Positions 1 through 8,085 of a stretch of 64,000 nt of DNA are shown here, one piece after another (the stretch's first letter is position 1; every line of letters starts with the position of its first letter). Source of the DNA: Myxococcales bacterium. Lineage in GTDB: Bacteria; Lernaellota; Lernaellaia; Lernaellales; Lernaellaceae. Under the pieces are notes generated by a model. That model was not told the origin of the DNA. It saw nothing but the letters and a program-made list of their open reading frames with translations, and searched no databases. The stretch spans positions 1 through 64,000 of the forward strand of contig JAAYVF010000087.1 in assembly GCA_012517325.1 (NCBI GenBank), in the 5' to 3' direction. Position numbers and translations under genes: made by a program.

Positions 1-110
1 CCATCGACCAATATGTCCGCTGGTACAATGAAAAACGAATCCACTCGGCGCTCGGTTACCGGACGCCGAACGAGGTCGAAGCGGCTTACCTCACCCTAAA
101 AGCCGCCTAA
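1..110 (+). CDS. IS3-family transposase OrfB, C-terminal 36 residues (partial)
   Basis: The reading frame from base 3 to the TAA at 108-110 encodes the end of a DDE integrase-type transposase. The diagnostic tail is the string WYNEKRIHSALGYRTPNEV, shared by OrfB proteins of the IS3 family, where it follows the last catalytic glutamate. The catalytic core itself lies upstream of the window. In the family the full protein is made by programmed frameshifting between orfA and orfB, and it cuts and joins the element's ends. Base composition matches the surroundings, so nothing here shows how recent the insertion is. Confidence 0.85.
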   Translation, partial: IDQYVRWYNEKRIHSALGYRTPNEVEAAYLTLKAA

Positions 111-114
111 ATCT

Positions 115-134
115 GTCTTGCTTTCGGGGGGACA
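115..134 (+). repeat. Probable terminal inverted repeat (right) of the IS3-family element
   Basis: The stretch GTCTTGCTTTCGGGGGGACA sits directly after the transposase stop and ends in the CA dinucleotide typical of IS3-family termini. Its partner would lie left of the window. The assignment rests on position and end bases only. Confidence 0.5.
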
Positions 135-199
135 CTACGAGGGTTTCTGCTTTTAACTAACCTGCAATGCAACGTAAGGAGTGTTCGGCGCGATCCGCT

Positions 200-1405
200 T
201 CACTCCGCTTTTTCGGCGGTCGGCTCGCGCAGTTTTTCGGCCAGCGCCACGGTTCCCCAGCGGATGACCGGATCACCGTACTTTTCGCGCAGGCGGTCGA
301 TGGCGCGGTGCAGGGCGCGCGACTGCTCGCGGGCCGGCGAGTCGCCGAACAGGCCGCGCTGCAAATCCTCGTCGGCGAGTTGCGGAGCCTGCAGGCGCAG
401 ATAACGCAGGCGGACCCGCCGCGCGAACAATTGCGCGGCCGCGGGTTTCAGGACGGCGGCCAGATCGAGATCGAGGTTCGACGGTTCGGCGGGCCGGACG
501 GTGCGCGTCTGGTCGCGGCCGTCGCTGAAGCGCGCCGTCAACTGCAGCGCCAGCGGCAACTTGCCCCGCAACCGTAAATGCCGGCCGAGCTGCTCGGCGA
601 GAATCCACAGCGCGGCGGCGAGTTGGCGGTCGTCGTTGGTGTCCTCGGCCAGCAGGGTTTCGGCCATGGCGTGCGGCACCCGCGCCGGCGGCAGGACCGG
701 CCGCGGATCGATGCCCCGGGACCGCTGCCAAAGCACCGCGCCGAACGCGCCGAAGGCCATTTCCAGGTGCGCCGGATCGACGGCGGCGATCTGGCCGACC
801 GAGCGCAGGTTCAGTTCCTCGAGCAGGCGGCGGGCCTGCGCCGCGCCGATGCCGGGCAGATGCCACGGCGGCAGGGGCGCCAGAAACGGTGCCTCGCCGC
901 CGGGCAGGACGTCCCAGATGCCGTCGCGCACCAGGTCGCCGGCGACCCGGCTGATCAGCTTGTTGGTCGCCAGGCCCAGGTCGCCTGACAGGCGCAGGCG
1001 GTCGGCGATTTCGCGCCGCATCTTCCAGCCGGCGTTTTTCGCCTCGCCCAACAGCCGCCGCGTTCCCGTCAGGTCGATGTACAGGCGACCGTGCGCCTCG
1101 GGCTCGACCAGCGGCGAATAGCGGCCCAGCACGTCGGCCATCGCGGTTTGCGCCCGCTGATAAAGGGCGTCGTCGGGCAACAGGATCTGCAGTTTGGGGC
1201 AATAGCGGCGGGCCAACGGCACGGGCATGCCCTCGTAGACGCCGTCGGCGCGGGCTTCCCGGCTGGCCGCGACGACCACGGCCCGGCTGCCGGTTTTCGG
1301 CACCAGGGCGACGGGCCGTTCGCGCAGGCGGCGATCGCGGATTCGTTCAACCTCGATGGGAAAATCGTGGACGTGAAAGCAGACGATGTGTCGCGGATCG
1401 GCCAT
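200..1405 (-). CDS. Y-family DNA polymerase-like protein, apparently lacking catalytic acids (ImuB-like)
   Basis: This 401-residue protein has the fold order of DinB/UmuC polymerases: N-terminal palm/fingers, a helix-hairpin-helix region near residues 175-205 (HLPGIGAAQARRLLEELN), and a little-finger region after about 240. The metal-binding signatures are altered. The first motif, normally HVDMDCF in Pol IV, reads FHVHDFPIEVE. The second, normally S-[IL]-D-E-A-Y-L-D, reads EAHGRLYIDLTG, so both acidic positions before the conserved Y-[LI]-D are lost. This is the pattern of ImuB, which in known mutasomes is a non-catalytic partner of DnaE2. No imuA or dnaE2 is visible nearby. ATG start at 1405. 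It is probably last in the leftward run from 3326. Confidence 0.75.
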   Translation of the reverse strand: MADPRHIVCFHVHDFPIEVERIRDRRLRERPVALVPKTGSRAVVVAASREARADGVYEGMPVPLARRYCPKLQILLPDDALYQRAQTAMADVLGRYSPLVEPEAHGRLYIDLTGTRRLLGEAKNAGWKMRREIADRLRLSGDLGLATNKLISRVAGDLVRDGIWDVLPGGEAPFLAPLPPWHLPGIGAAQARRLLEELNLRSVGQIAAVDPAHLEMAFGAFGAVLWQRSRGIDPRPVLPPARVPHAMAETLLAEDTNDDRQLAAALWILAEQLGRHLRLRGKLPLALQLTARFSDGRDQTRTVRPAEPSNLDLDLAAVLKPAAAQLFARRVRLRYLRLQAPQLADEDLQRGLFGDSPAREQSRALHRAIDRLREKYGDPVIRWGTVALAEKLREPTAEKAE

Positions 1406-1456
1406 GGCTCGTTTCGCTCGCCCGGAACAACCGCGGGCCCGGCGGTCGCGCGGGCG

Positions 1457-1945
1457 CTACGGCTGCCGCTTGGCCGGCGGCGCTTTCTTGAGCGGCTCGC
1501 CCTCGAGCACCGAGGGTTTGCCGACGACGAACGGCGCGACCGCCAGCACCTGGCCGCGTTCGTCCTGCACCTCGACGCGCCAGGAGCCCGCCTGGGCGGC
1601 GGGAATGTTCATCTGCGCGGTGCCGTTAAAATGATTCTTGTCGAGGGCGAGCGCGATCCGCGAGCGTTCCTCGTCTTCCCGCAGCCAGACCACGTTCACC
1701 TTCAGGGGACGCGACAGGTCGATGGCGTCGACGCGGCAGAAGACGACGCCGACCTCGGCCGGAAAACGCGCCGCCTCGCCCTGCAAGGCGCCGGCTTCGG
1801 TCACGCCCGTGCCGACCGCGGCCTCCACCGAAAAGTCCGGTATCGACAACCAATCCATCGGATCGACGGTCTCTTTTTCCTGGCCCCAGGCGACCGCCGC
1901 GCCCAGCAGGACCAGCGGCAGAATCCACATCCAACGGCAACGCAC
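1457..1945 (-). CDS. Small exported protein of unknown function
   Basis: The protein has about 162 residues with a cleavable signal peptide (core WILPLVLLGAAVAWGQ). It is followed by a probably beta-rich domain containing paired phrases such as VGVVFCRVDAIDLSRPL and GSWRVEVQDERGQVLAVAPF, which suggest an Ig-like or carbohydrate-associated sandwich. I chose the GTG at 1943-1945 because GGAAGGAGAG lies five bases upstream and the extra residues VRCRW give the signal peptide a basic n-region; the ATG at 1930 is the alternative. The C-terminus is lysine/proline rich (LKKAPPAKRQP). It lies between a DUF62 enzyme gene and the polymerase-like gene on the same strand. I do not recognise a family. Confidence 0.6.
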   Translation of the reverse strand: MRCRWMWILPLVLLGAAVAWGQEKETVDPMDWLSIPDFSVEAAVGTGVTEAGALQGEAARFPAEVGVVFCRVDAIDLSRPLKVNVVWLREDEERSRIALALDKNHFNGTAQMNIPAAQAGSWRVEVQDERGQVLAVAPFVVGKPSVLEGEPLKKAPPAKRQP

Positions 1946-2028
1946 GACGGCTCTCCTTCCCGAAAAAAACCTCGCAAAACAATGTACGCCCGCCCCGGAT
2001 CGGAAGCAAGTATTGCCGCGCGGCGAAA

Positions 2029-2802
2029 TCAGGATGCGGGACGGACGCGCACGATCGTGCCGCGCGAAAAACCAAGCGCGGCGGCACTGCCCTCGCGCAC
2101 GGCCAGCTCCAGAAAACCGTGCGAGCCGATCAGCGCCAGCAGCTGACCGTGGGGGACGTCGTCGTAGGTGCGGGAGAGCGGCAGCGGCGGCAGGCCCGGC
2201 GCCTCGACGAGGCAAGGGCCGGGGCCGATTTCCTCCAGCCGGGAGGCGGGCAGCGCGGTGATGCAGTTGCCGAAGCGATCGACGTGCGCGACCGCGACGA
2301 TCAACACTCCGGCCTGCCGACGGATTTCCCAGTCGGGGAGACGGACCGGATCGGTCACCGCGGGGCCGCATTCCGCCACCGGCAAACCGCCGGCCAGCCG
2401 CGCGGCGGCCGGGGCGAACAGGTCGCGGCCGTGAAAGGTCGGCGCGGCGTCGGGCAGCCACAAATCGGGATCGGCCAATTCGCGAACGATCGTCCGATCC
2501 TCCAGAAACGGCGAAAACAGACCGTTGTCGGGGCCGACGAACAACTGGCGCCGCCAGACCGCGACGATCCCCCGCCGCGACCCGCCGACGCCCGGGTCCA
2601 CGACCGCCACATGCACCGTCTCGGGCGGAAAAAACGGCGCCGCCTGGGCCAGCGCGAAAGCGCCGTGGCCGACGTCGAACGGCGGCACTTCGTGGGTGAT
2701 GTCGACCACCGTCGCGCGCGGCACCAGCGAATAGATGACGCCCTTCATCGCCCCGACATAACCGTCGGCCAGGCCGAAATCGGTGGTCAGGGTGATGATC
2801 AT
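2029..2802 (-). CDS. SAM hydroxide adenosyltransferase (DUF62 / chlorinase-fluorinase family)
   Basis: At 257 residues this is full length for the DUF62 family. The family hallmark TLTTDFGLADGYVGAMKG opens the protein, then DITHEVPPFDV, then VVDPGVGGSRR and VGPDNGLFSPF, which build the S-adenosylmethionine pocket at the trimer interface. Characterised members with this signature hydrolyse SAM to adenosine and methionine using activated water; the halogenase insertion is not evident. The start ATG at 2802 overlaps the stop of the upstream DUF4124 gene (ATGA), so the two are translationally coupled. Why a SAM hydrolase is paired with an exported DUF4124 protein is not clear from the sequence. 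Confidence 0.9.
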   Translation of the reverse strand: MIITLTTDFGLADGYVGAMKGVIYSLVPRATVVDITHEVPPFDVGHGAFALAQAAPFFPPETVHVAVVDPGVGGSRRGIVAVWRRQLFVGPDNGLFSPFLEDRTIVRELADPDLWLPDAAPTFHGRDLFAPAAARLAGGLPVAECGPAVTDPVRLPDWEIRRQAGVLIVAVAHVDRFGNCITALPASRLEEIGPGPCLVEAPGLPPLPLSRTYDDVPHGQLLALIGSHGFLELAVREGSAAALGFSRGTIVRVRPAS

Positions 2803-3326
2803 GGCCGGCCGAGGACCTCGATTTTATAGGAGTCGATCTTGGGATTGACCTTGACCATCAGGTGAAATTTCCCGTCCTGTCCCGGCGACAGGACCATCGG
2901 GTCCACCAGCGTGGTTTCGACCATCAGGAAGCGGTCTTCCTCGTCGTAGAAAGTCACCTTCACCTTGACCTGGGTGACCGGCTGGCTGAAGCCGTTCCGG
3001 ACCTTGCCGACGATGTGATAGAAGTTGTCTTCCCGGTAATAGTTATCCTCGGTCAGATCGACCTGACCGGTCGGCTTGGCCGGCTCCTCGCCACGGGGCT
3101 TGGTGGTGGCCTCGGTGGGGACGAAGGAACCCTTGACGGCGGAATTGCGGAAACGTTCGGGAATTTCGTTCAAATTGTCGGTGTAGCGAACGCGGCCCTG
3201 CTCATCGACCCAGCGATAGAGCACGCTGGTTTTCGTGCCGGTCTGCGCTAGGGCGACGCCGACCAGAAAAAACACGAAAAGCCAGACAAAAACGATGACC
3301 GCCCGCAGCTTCAGTTTAAACCTCAC
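2799..3326 (-). CDS. Exported DUF4124 / FxLYD-like protein
   Basis: This is a 175-residue protein with an N-terminal hydrophobic segment (VIVFVWLFVFFLVGVALAQ), either a signal peptide or an anchor. A DUF4124 motif follows at about residues 36-55 (LYRWVDEQGRVRYTDNL). The C-terminal half (FYHIVGKVRNGFSQPVTQVK, then VTFYDEEDRFL) matches the FxLYD pattern, a beta-sandwich found in cell-envelope proteins. The start is GTG at 3326, about 18 bases downstream of a predicted transcription start. Its stop overlaps the DUF62 start. Confidence 0.75.
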   Translation of the reverse strand: MRFKLKLRAVIVFVWLFVFFLVGVALAQTGTKTSVLYRWVDEQGRVRYTDNLNEIPERFRNSAVKGSFVPTEATTKPRGEEPAKPTGQVDLTEDNYYREDNFYHIVGKVRNGFSQPVTQVKVKVTFYDEEDRFLMVETTLVDPMVLSPGQDGKFHLMVKVNPKIDSYKIEVLGRP

Positions 3327-3350
3327 CCGCCTAGCACCCGCGCTTCCGTG

Positions 3351-3378
3351 ATCTTAATGGCCGGACCGCCACTGTCAA
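3351..3378 (-). promoter_or_regulatory. Predicted sigma70-type promoter for the 3326-to-200 gene run
   Basis: On the minus strand TTGACA (3373-3378) and TAAGAT (3351-3356) are separated by 16 bases. This places the transcription start just ahead of the GTG at 3326. Confidence 0.55.
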
Positions 3379-3453
3379 GGAAGACGTGGGGCAAAAACCC
3401 TTTTCCGCTCAAACTTTCGGTGGGACAAGCGACCATCGCCGCTTGTTCCCGCT

Positions 3454-5742
3454 TTATCGGCCGACCGTCCCCAACGGAAACAAGGCATAGCGCAGGGATG
3501 CCGAGCCCGCGTAGGCCGCATGCCCCCAACCGGCGCGATCCAGAGCGAACGAAGTTCGTCCGCTGACCGAGGAACCCGTATCGAGCACCCGGCCGGTCCA
3601 GCCGGCCGCCGGATCGCCCCAGACGTAATCGGTTTGCGCGGGGTCGCCGCTGTAATAAGTCAGATGCGCCGCGCCTTGCCGGTCCGCCGCCAAGGAGGGG
3701 TAATAGAAGTTGCCGCCCTCGCCGATCGTCACGACCTGCCAGGCGGCGAATTCACTGGGCTTATACGCGTACCGCAACCATCCGTCCAGGCCCGTCGCAT
3801 AAACGGCCTGCACCGCGCCGGAGGCGGCGGCGGACAAATCGACGTACCATCCCGGATCGGACTCGCCGTCGACCGTCTCGAAGACCCAGGCCCCGAAACC
3901 GCCGGTCGCATAGCGCAGCCGGCTGAAAGCGGCGTCACGATACGCCAGGTGCACCCGGCCCGCGTCGTCCACCGCCAGCGACGAGTACTCGCCCGCGTCG
4001 CCGCCGGCGTCGACGAACTCAATCCGCCAATCGCCCGTGGCGTTGGTCGCGTACTTTAGTGCCGCGTGGGAATGGTCGCGGTAGGCGATGTGGACGCGCC
4101 CGTCGCCGTCCAGCGCCAGCGACGGGTTCAGGCCGACGTCGCCGTCGGCATCGATGGTCAGGCCGATCCAGCCGCCCAGGAGATTGGTGGCGTAAACGAG
4201 GTCGCCGGCGGCGCGGTCGTAGAAGGCTACATGCGCGAAGCCCCCGTCGTCCACCGCCAGCGACGGGTAATAACCCGTGTCGCCGTCGGCGATCACCGTT
4301 TCGATCGTCCAGCGGTTGCCGAGCAATCGGGCCAGTTTCAGCCGTTTGTTCGAGTAATCGTAGTAGGCGATTTGCGGCCCGCCGTCGCGGTCCAGCGCCA
4401 GCGAAGCGTACAAGCCGACCACGCCGTCGCCGTCGAGGTGCGCGACCGTCCAGGCGGCGCCGTCGTACTCCGCCAGTTGCAACCCGTCGAGGCTGTAAAA
4501 CGAGAGGTACAACCGTTCCGCCGCGGCCAGCAAATGGGTCTGCTCGCCGTAGAGCCGGCCACCGCCGACGGTTTCGACGTTCCAGACGCCTTCCCGCCGT
4601 ACCGCGTGCAGCAGTTGGTCGGCGCCGTTGTCGTAATAGGCGGCGTGGAAATCGCCGGCCTCGTCCGCCGCCAGCGAAACGTAATAGCCCCGGCCGGACG
4701 CCTCGTCGATCCGTTCGCTCTGCCAGAGGCTGCCGTCGCGCCACGCCCAGTAAGGGGCGGTATCCGGCCCGGTGTAACGGTAGGCGATGCCGATCCGGCC
4801 GTCCGCGGCGATCGCCAGCGGATGATAGGTTTCCAGCCGGGCGCTGGTCGCCACGATTTCGGTCCGCCAGGCGTCCGAGCTTTTTTCCGCGTGGTAAAGG
4901 CCCGTCCCGCGGTTGTAGGCGATATGCGGGCCGCCGCCGGCGTCGAACGCGATACCGCTGAACGGGCCGAAGGTTCCCGAGTCGCCGAGCGTCGCGAATT
5001 GCCAGTCGCCGCCGGCGTTGGTCGCGTAGGTCTGCCGGCCGTCCCCGTCGACGTACGTTAAGTGGGCCTGCCGGTCGGCGTCCACCGCCAGCGCCGGCCG
5101 CACCGCCGCGGATTCCGCCGCGTCCACGTCCGTGAATTCCCAGCCGCCGTTCGCGTTGGTGCCGTAAACGATGCGCTTTTCCACGCCGTCGAGCAGGTAG
5201 GCTACGTGCAACGCATCCTGCGCGTCGGCGACCAGCGACGGCGAGCGGGCCTGCTCGGCCAGTTCCTTCATGCTCACGGCCTGGTTTTGCAGCGTGTAGA
5301 GGTACAGCCAGCCTTCCTTGGCCGCGGCGACGGCCAGCGCGCCGGAAGAGAGGCGCGCCACGGAGGTGCCGTCCAGCCCGGGCAGGCCGCCGTCGATCAG
5401 CTCGACGCGTACCGCGAGAGGCGTGTCATCGTTGTCGTTGTCGTCGTCATTGTCATCGTTGTCGTCGTCGTTGTCGTCATTATCGTCATTGTCGTCATCA
5501 TCATCGTCGTCGTCGCCGGAATCGTTGTCGTCGTCGTTGTCGTCGTCGCCCTCGTCCGTGTCGTCGTCAGCGCCGGGATTCGGGGTAGGAGAGGAATCGT
5601 CGTCGGTCGGGATCAAGCCGTCGAGCCAGTCATTTTCCGCCGCGTCGGCAAAGGCATCGGCGAAATCCTGGATGCTGCAGCCGGCGACGGCCAGCAAGCA
5701 AAACGCCACGGCAAGGTGAAACCAGCCCCCAAAGCGGTGCAT
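3454..5742 (-). CDS. D/N-tethered lipoprotein with about 13 beta-propeller-like repeats
   Basis: This 762-residue protein starts with a signal peptide and lipobox (AVAGC, lipidated Cys22). An Asp/Asn-rich low-complexity tether covers roughly residues 45-107. The rest is a tandem array of about 45-50 residue repeats, each with the kernel S-L-A-[VL]-D-x-x-G-x-x-H-[IV]-A-Y-x-D, then a strand such as L-x-Y-A-T-N, then G-x-W. About 13 copies can be read, consistent with one or two beta propellers of the sialidase/FG-GAP kind, but the catalytic Arg triad of sialidases is not visible. It probably sits on the outer membrane and binds glycans or proteins. The gene follows the 711-residue protein gene by 58 bases. 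The kernel is clear, but function is unknown. Confidence 0.8.
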   Translation of the reverse strand: MHRFGGWFHLAVAFCLLAVAGCSIQDFADAFADAAENDWLDGLIPTDDDSSPTPNPGADDDTDEGDDDNDDDNDSGDDDDDDDDNDDNDDNDDDNDDNDDDNDNDDTPLAVRVELIDGGLPGLDGTSVARLSSGALAVAAAKEGWLYLYTLQNQAVSMKELAEQARSPSLVADAQDALHVAYLLDGVEKRIVYGTNANGGWEFTDVDAAESAAVRPALAVDADRQAHLTYVDGDGRQTYATNAGGDWQFATLGDSGTFGPFSGIAFDAGGGPHIAYNRGTGLYHAEKSSDAWRTEIVATSARLETYHPLAIAADGRIGIAYRYTGPDTAPYWAWRDGSLWQSERIDEASGRGYYVSLAADEAGDFHAAYYDNGADQLLHAVRREGVWNVETVGGGRLYGEQTHLLAAAERLYLSFYSLDGLQLAEYDGAAWTVAHLDGDGVVGLYASLALDRDGGPQIAYYDYSNKRLKLARLLGNRWTIETVIADGDTGYYPSLAVDDGGFAHVAFYDRAAGDLVYATNLLGGWIGLTIDADGDVGLNPSLALDGDGRVHIAYRDHSHAALKYATNATGDWRIEFVDAGGDAGEYSSLAVDDAGRVHLAYRDAAFSRLRYATGGFGAWVFETVDGESDPGWYVDLSAAASGAVQAVYATGLDGWLRYAYKPSEFAAWQVVTIGEGGNFYYPSLAADRQGAAHLTYYSGDPAQTDYVWGDPAAGWTGRVLDTGSSVSGRTSFALDRAGWGHAAYAGSASLRYALFPLGTVGR

Positions 5743-5800
5743 GTCCGTCGCCCATCACCTTCATTGCCAAACCGGCCGGATAACTCCGGCCGGAAATTCG

Positions 5801-7936
5801 CTAGCGGATCGCCGCCCGCGGCGGCGCAACCGGTTGCGGCCGGCTGGTGTTGCCGCTGGGATCCTTCAGCCGGATTTGCAGCGCCGCGCTGTTCGGGGTC
5901 ACGGCCGGCAAACGGAACGAATCCAATCTCAGCCACGGCGACCAGGAACCGGCGCCGACCCGTAATTGCATCCGTAGATTGGCGACCGGCGCCACGTAAT
6001 CGTGGGCCCGGACCGCGAGGCCCCGCCCGTCGCGCGCCAACCGGACGCCTTCCAGACGCGGCGCGACGCGATCCAGCACGAAGGTCAGCCGCGCCGGCTT
6101 CGCGGTGGTCATGCCCAACCCGTCGACCGCGACGGCCTCCACCCGGTGGACGCCGTCCAGCAACCCGGCCAACTCGACCCGTCCGTCGCGCTCTTCCAAC
6201 CAGGCGCCGCCGTCCATGCGCACACGGAAGGAATCCGCCGCCGCCCCGTCCAATCGCGCCAGACGCAACACCGGGGCGGCCGTCGCCGACAAGCCGGCGC
6301 GCGCCGATTCGGCGGCGGTCAGCACCCGGTCGGTCACCACGCCGAGGCCGGGCAGGTCGAAGCCCGCCCGCGGGCGGCCGCTCTGCGCCGACTGTTCGAC
6401 GAACTCGCAGTACAGCCCGAAGTAATCGAGGTCATCGCCCACGGCGCCGATCTCGTTGATCTGCAACTGGTAGCCGCTGAACGCCGGCAGCGGAATGGGC
6501 GGCAACGCGGCTGAGAGCATCGGCAGTAAAAAGTTGTTGATGAAGCCGTTGAGCAGGCTTTCGATCAGCGCCGGCGGCAGGATGTTGTATTCGTTGCCGG
6601 TGACGTCGAAGGTCACGTGCGACGCTTCGGTGTCGAGCGCGACGATCAGTTGATTTTCGGCGTCGATCGACAGCGTCAGGGCCAGATCGAGGTCGATGTA
6701 GGCCGTGAGCATCTTCACGTACCGGCCTTCCTTCTGGATGTACCAGTCGAGGCGGTACGGCTGCGCCACCAGCGACAGGTCGGCGTCGCCCTGGCCGACG
6801 ACGATCTGCGGCAGGTCCACCGGGTACAAGTCGATCAGGTTCGCGGCGTCCTCGAGCGCCTGGGGCAGTTCGTAATCGGGAAACAGGCCGGCGAAATCGG
6901 CGAGCGTCAGCTTTTGGTCCAGCTCCCACGGAAACATCAGGCAGAGCTGGCCCTTGAGCAAGAAGCTGTAGACGAGCTGATTGAGCAGGTCGTCGGAAAA
7001 GAGCAGCGCGGCGTCGTAGGGATCACCGTCCGGCGTCGTGGTGCTGAATTCCGGCAGCGGCCCGTCGGTGTAGGGGCTCCCGATCGGGTCGCCCGGATCG
7101 ATGCACGGATCCGCCGTCGTCCCTTCCAAAAACAGCTGGCCGGTCGTCGTCGCGCCGTAGCCGTTGGTATAGCGGGTGAAGTCCGGATCGAACGCGTAGT
7201 CCATCGTGTAGTCGCCGACGGTCGTCGTTCCTTCCAGCACGATGCCGCTCAGTTGTTCCTCGAGCATCTCGTTGATCAGTTCCGGGCCGAGCGTTTCCAC
7301 CAGGTACGGCAGCATGTTGTCGATCAGGGCCAGGAGAATCGATTCGAGCGACGGATCGGGCAGGCCCGTGAAGGAAATCACCAGGTCGTCGTCGTTGATC
7401 AGGGTTTGCAGCACGGTGACCACGAAGCCGTCGGTCGGGTTGTAGTCGAGGGTAAGCGAGGCGGCCAGTTGCACCGGATCGGCGGTGATGGAGGCGGTCG
7501 CGTTGAACTGGGTGGTGCAGCCCAGGCCCCAGTAGCCGTCGATGCCGATGGTCAGCAGGCTTTCGCCCTCGGCCGGATAAAGCGAGATGAGCGCGTACAA
7601 GGCGTTGGCCTGCGGCGTCAGTCCCAGCAGCGGCGTCGTGGAGAGTTGCACGTCGAAGGTCTCGACGGAAAAGTCGGTGATGTTGGCCGAGCCCATGAAA
7701 ATCAGGGAGCAGGACGACACCTCGAAGAGCGGATTGAGCCCCATGAGCACCGGCGTCAGGTCGTAATTGGAAAGAATTTGCGAGGCCATGTCGCCGATGA
7801 AATCCAGGCCGTTCTGCGTCAGGTACATGGCGGCGGCGTCCGGAACGGTGCCTTCAAGCGGAATCACGCCGTCGGCCGCCGTCGCACTCGTCGCCCAACA
7901 TAACGACAAAATCATAATAATCAGGATTCGGCGCAT
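5801..7936 (-). CDS. Large exported protein, possibly TULIP-like lipid-binding plus Ig-like C-terminus
   Basis: The 711-residue protein begins with a signal peptide (IIMILSLCWATSATAADG) and has no lipobox. Residues about 25-510 have an unusual mix of hydrophobic helix segments (LIDNMLPYLVETLGPELINE; LIESLLNGFINNFLLPML) and alternating beta strands, ending in LPAFSGYQLQINEIGAVGDD. That arrangement recalls the closing strand and helix of BPI/LBP-type TULIP domains, which hold lipids. This is inference from pattern only. Residues about 580-711 look like bacterial Ig-like modules (VHRVEAVAVDGLG; LKDPSGNTS). It has a good promoter and SD (GGAGGTG before the ATG at 7936) and is followed by the repeat lipoprotein gene. 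Conserved homologues of known function are not recognised. Confidence 0.75.
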   Translation of the reverse strand: MRRILIIMILSLCWATSATAADGVIPLEGTVPDAAAMYLTQNGLDFIGDMASQILSNYDLTPVLMGLNPLFEVSSCSLIFMGSANITDFSVETFDVQLSTTPLLGLTPQANALYALISLYPAEGESLLTIGIDGYWGLGCTTQFNATASITADPVQLAASLTLDYNPTDGFVVTVLQTLINDDDLVISFTGLPDPSLESILLALIDNMLPYLVETLGPELINEMLEEQLSGIVLEGTTTVGDYTMDYAFDPDFTRYTNGYGATTTGQLFLEGTTADPCIDPGDPIGSPYTDGPLPEFSTTTPDGDPYDAALLFSDDLLNQLVYSFLLKGQLCLMFPWELDQKLTLADFAGLFPDYELPQALEDAANLIDLYPVDLPQIVVGQGDADLSLVAQPYRLDWYIQKEGRYVKMLTAYIDLDLALTLSIDAENQLIVALDTEASHVTFDVTGNEYNILPPALIESLLNGFINNFLLPMLSAALPPIPLPAFSGYQLQINEIGAVGDDLDYFGLYCEFVEQSAQSGRPRAGFDLPGLGVVTDRVLTAAESARAGLSATAAPVLRLARLDGAAADSFRVRMDGGAWLEERDGRVELAGLLDGVHRVEAVAVDGLGMTTAKPARLTFVLDRVAPRLEGVRLARDGRGLAVRAHDYVAPVANLRMQLRVGAGSWSPWLRLDSFRLPAVTPNSAALQIRLKDPSGNTSRPQPVAPPRAAIR

Positions 7937-7976
7937 GGAAACACCTCCCGCGTTCGCCCGATCAACCGGGAATTTG

Positions 7977-8006
7977 ATTATAGAACCCGCTTTCGGGCCC
8001 GGTCAA
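7977..8006 (-). promoter_or_regulatory. Predicted strong sigma70-type promoter for the 7936 gene
   Basis: On the minus strand TTGACC (8001-8006) and a perfect TATAAT (7977-7982) are 18 bases apart, upstream of the ATG at 7936. Confidence 0.65.
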
Positions 8007-8085
8007 ACGAGAGCCCGGGCGGTCCGGCGCCGCCCTTCCGGCCGGGGGATGGGTGGAAATCACCCGGACGGCTCCGGATCGGGCC

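Larger units (their letters stand above)
1..134 (+). mobile_element. Right end of an IS3-family insertion sequence (cut by window edge)
   Basis: The window opens inside the transposase gene of an insertion sequence and leaves it about 24 bases after the stop codon, at a G-rich end that finishes in CA, as IS3-family elements do. Only the right end is visible. Whether the element is complete lies outside this window. Confidence 0.75.

Noticed and set aside
273-1202. Long Arg/Ala/Pro-rich open frames overlapping real genes throughout the window
   Set aside because: In high-GC DNA, alternate frames stay open by chance. Their composition is skewed to Arg, Ala, Gly and Pro and they lack ribosome sites.
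5400-5600. Regular short repeats considered as a CRISPR array
   Set aside because: The repeats are codon-level Asp/Asn repeats in frame with a lipoprotein, without spacers of constant length. No cas gene is present in the window.
5318-5719. Ser/Leu-rich and Val/Ile-rich open frames opposite the Asp/Asn tethers (also at 31099, 53896, 54145, 55659, 55796)
   Set aside because: These are the antisense readings of GAC/AAC repeats and mimic membrane or serine-rich proteins only by codon symmetry.
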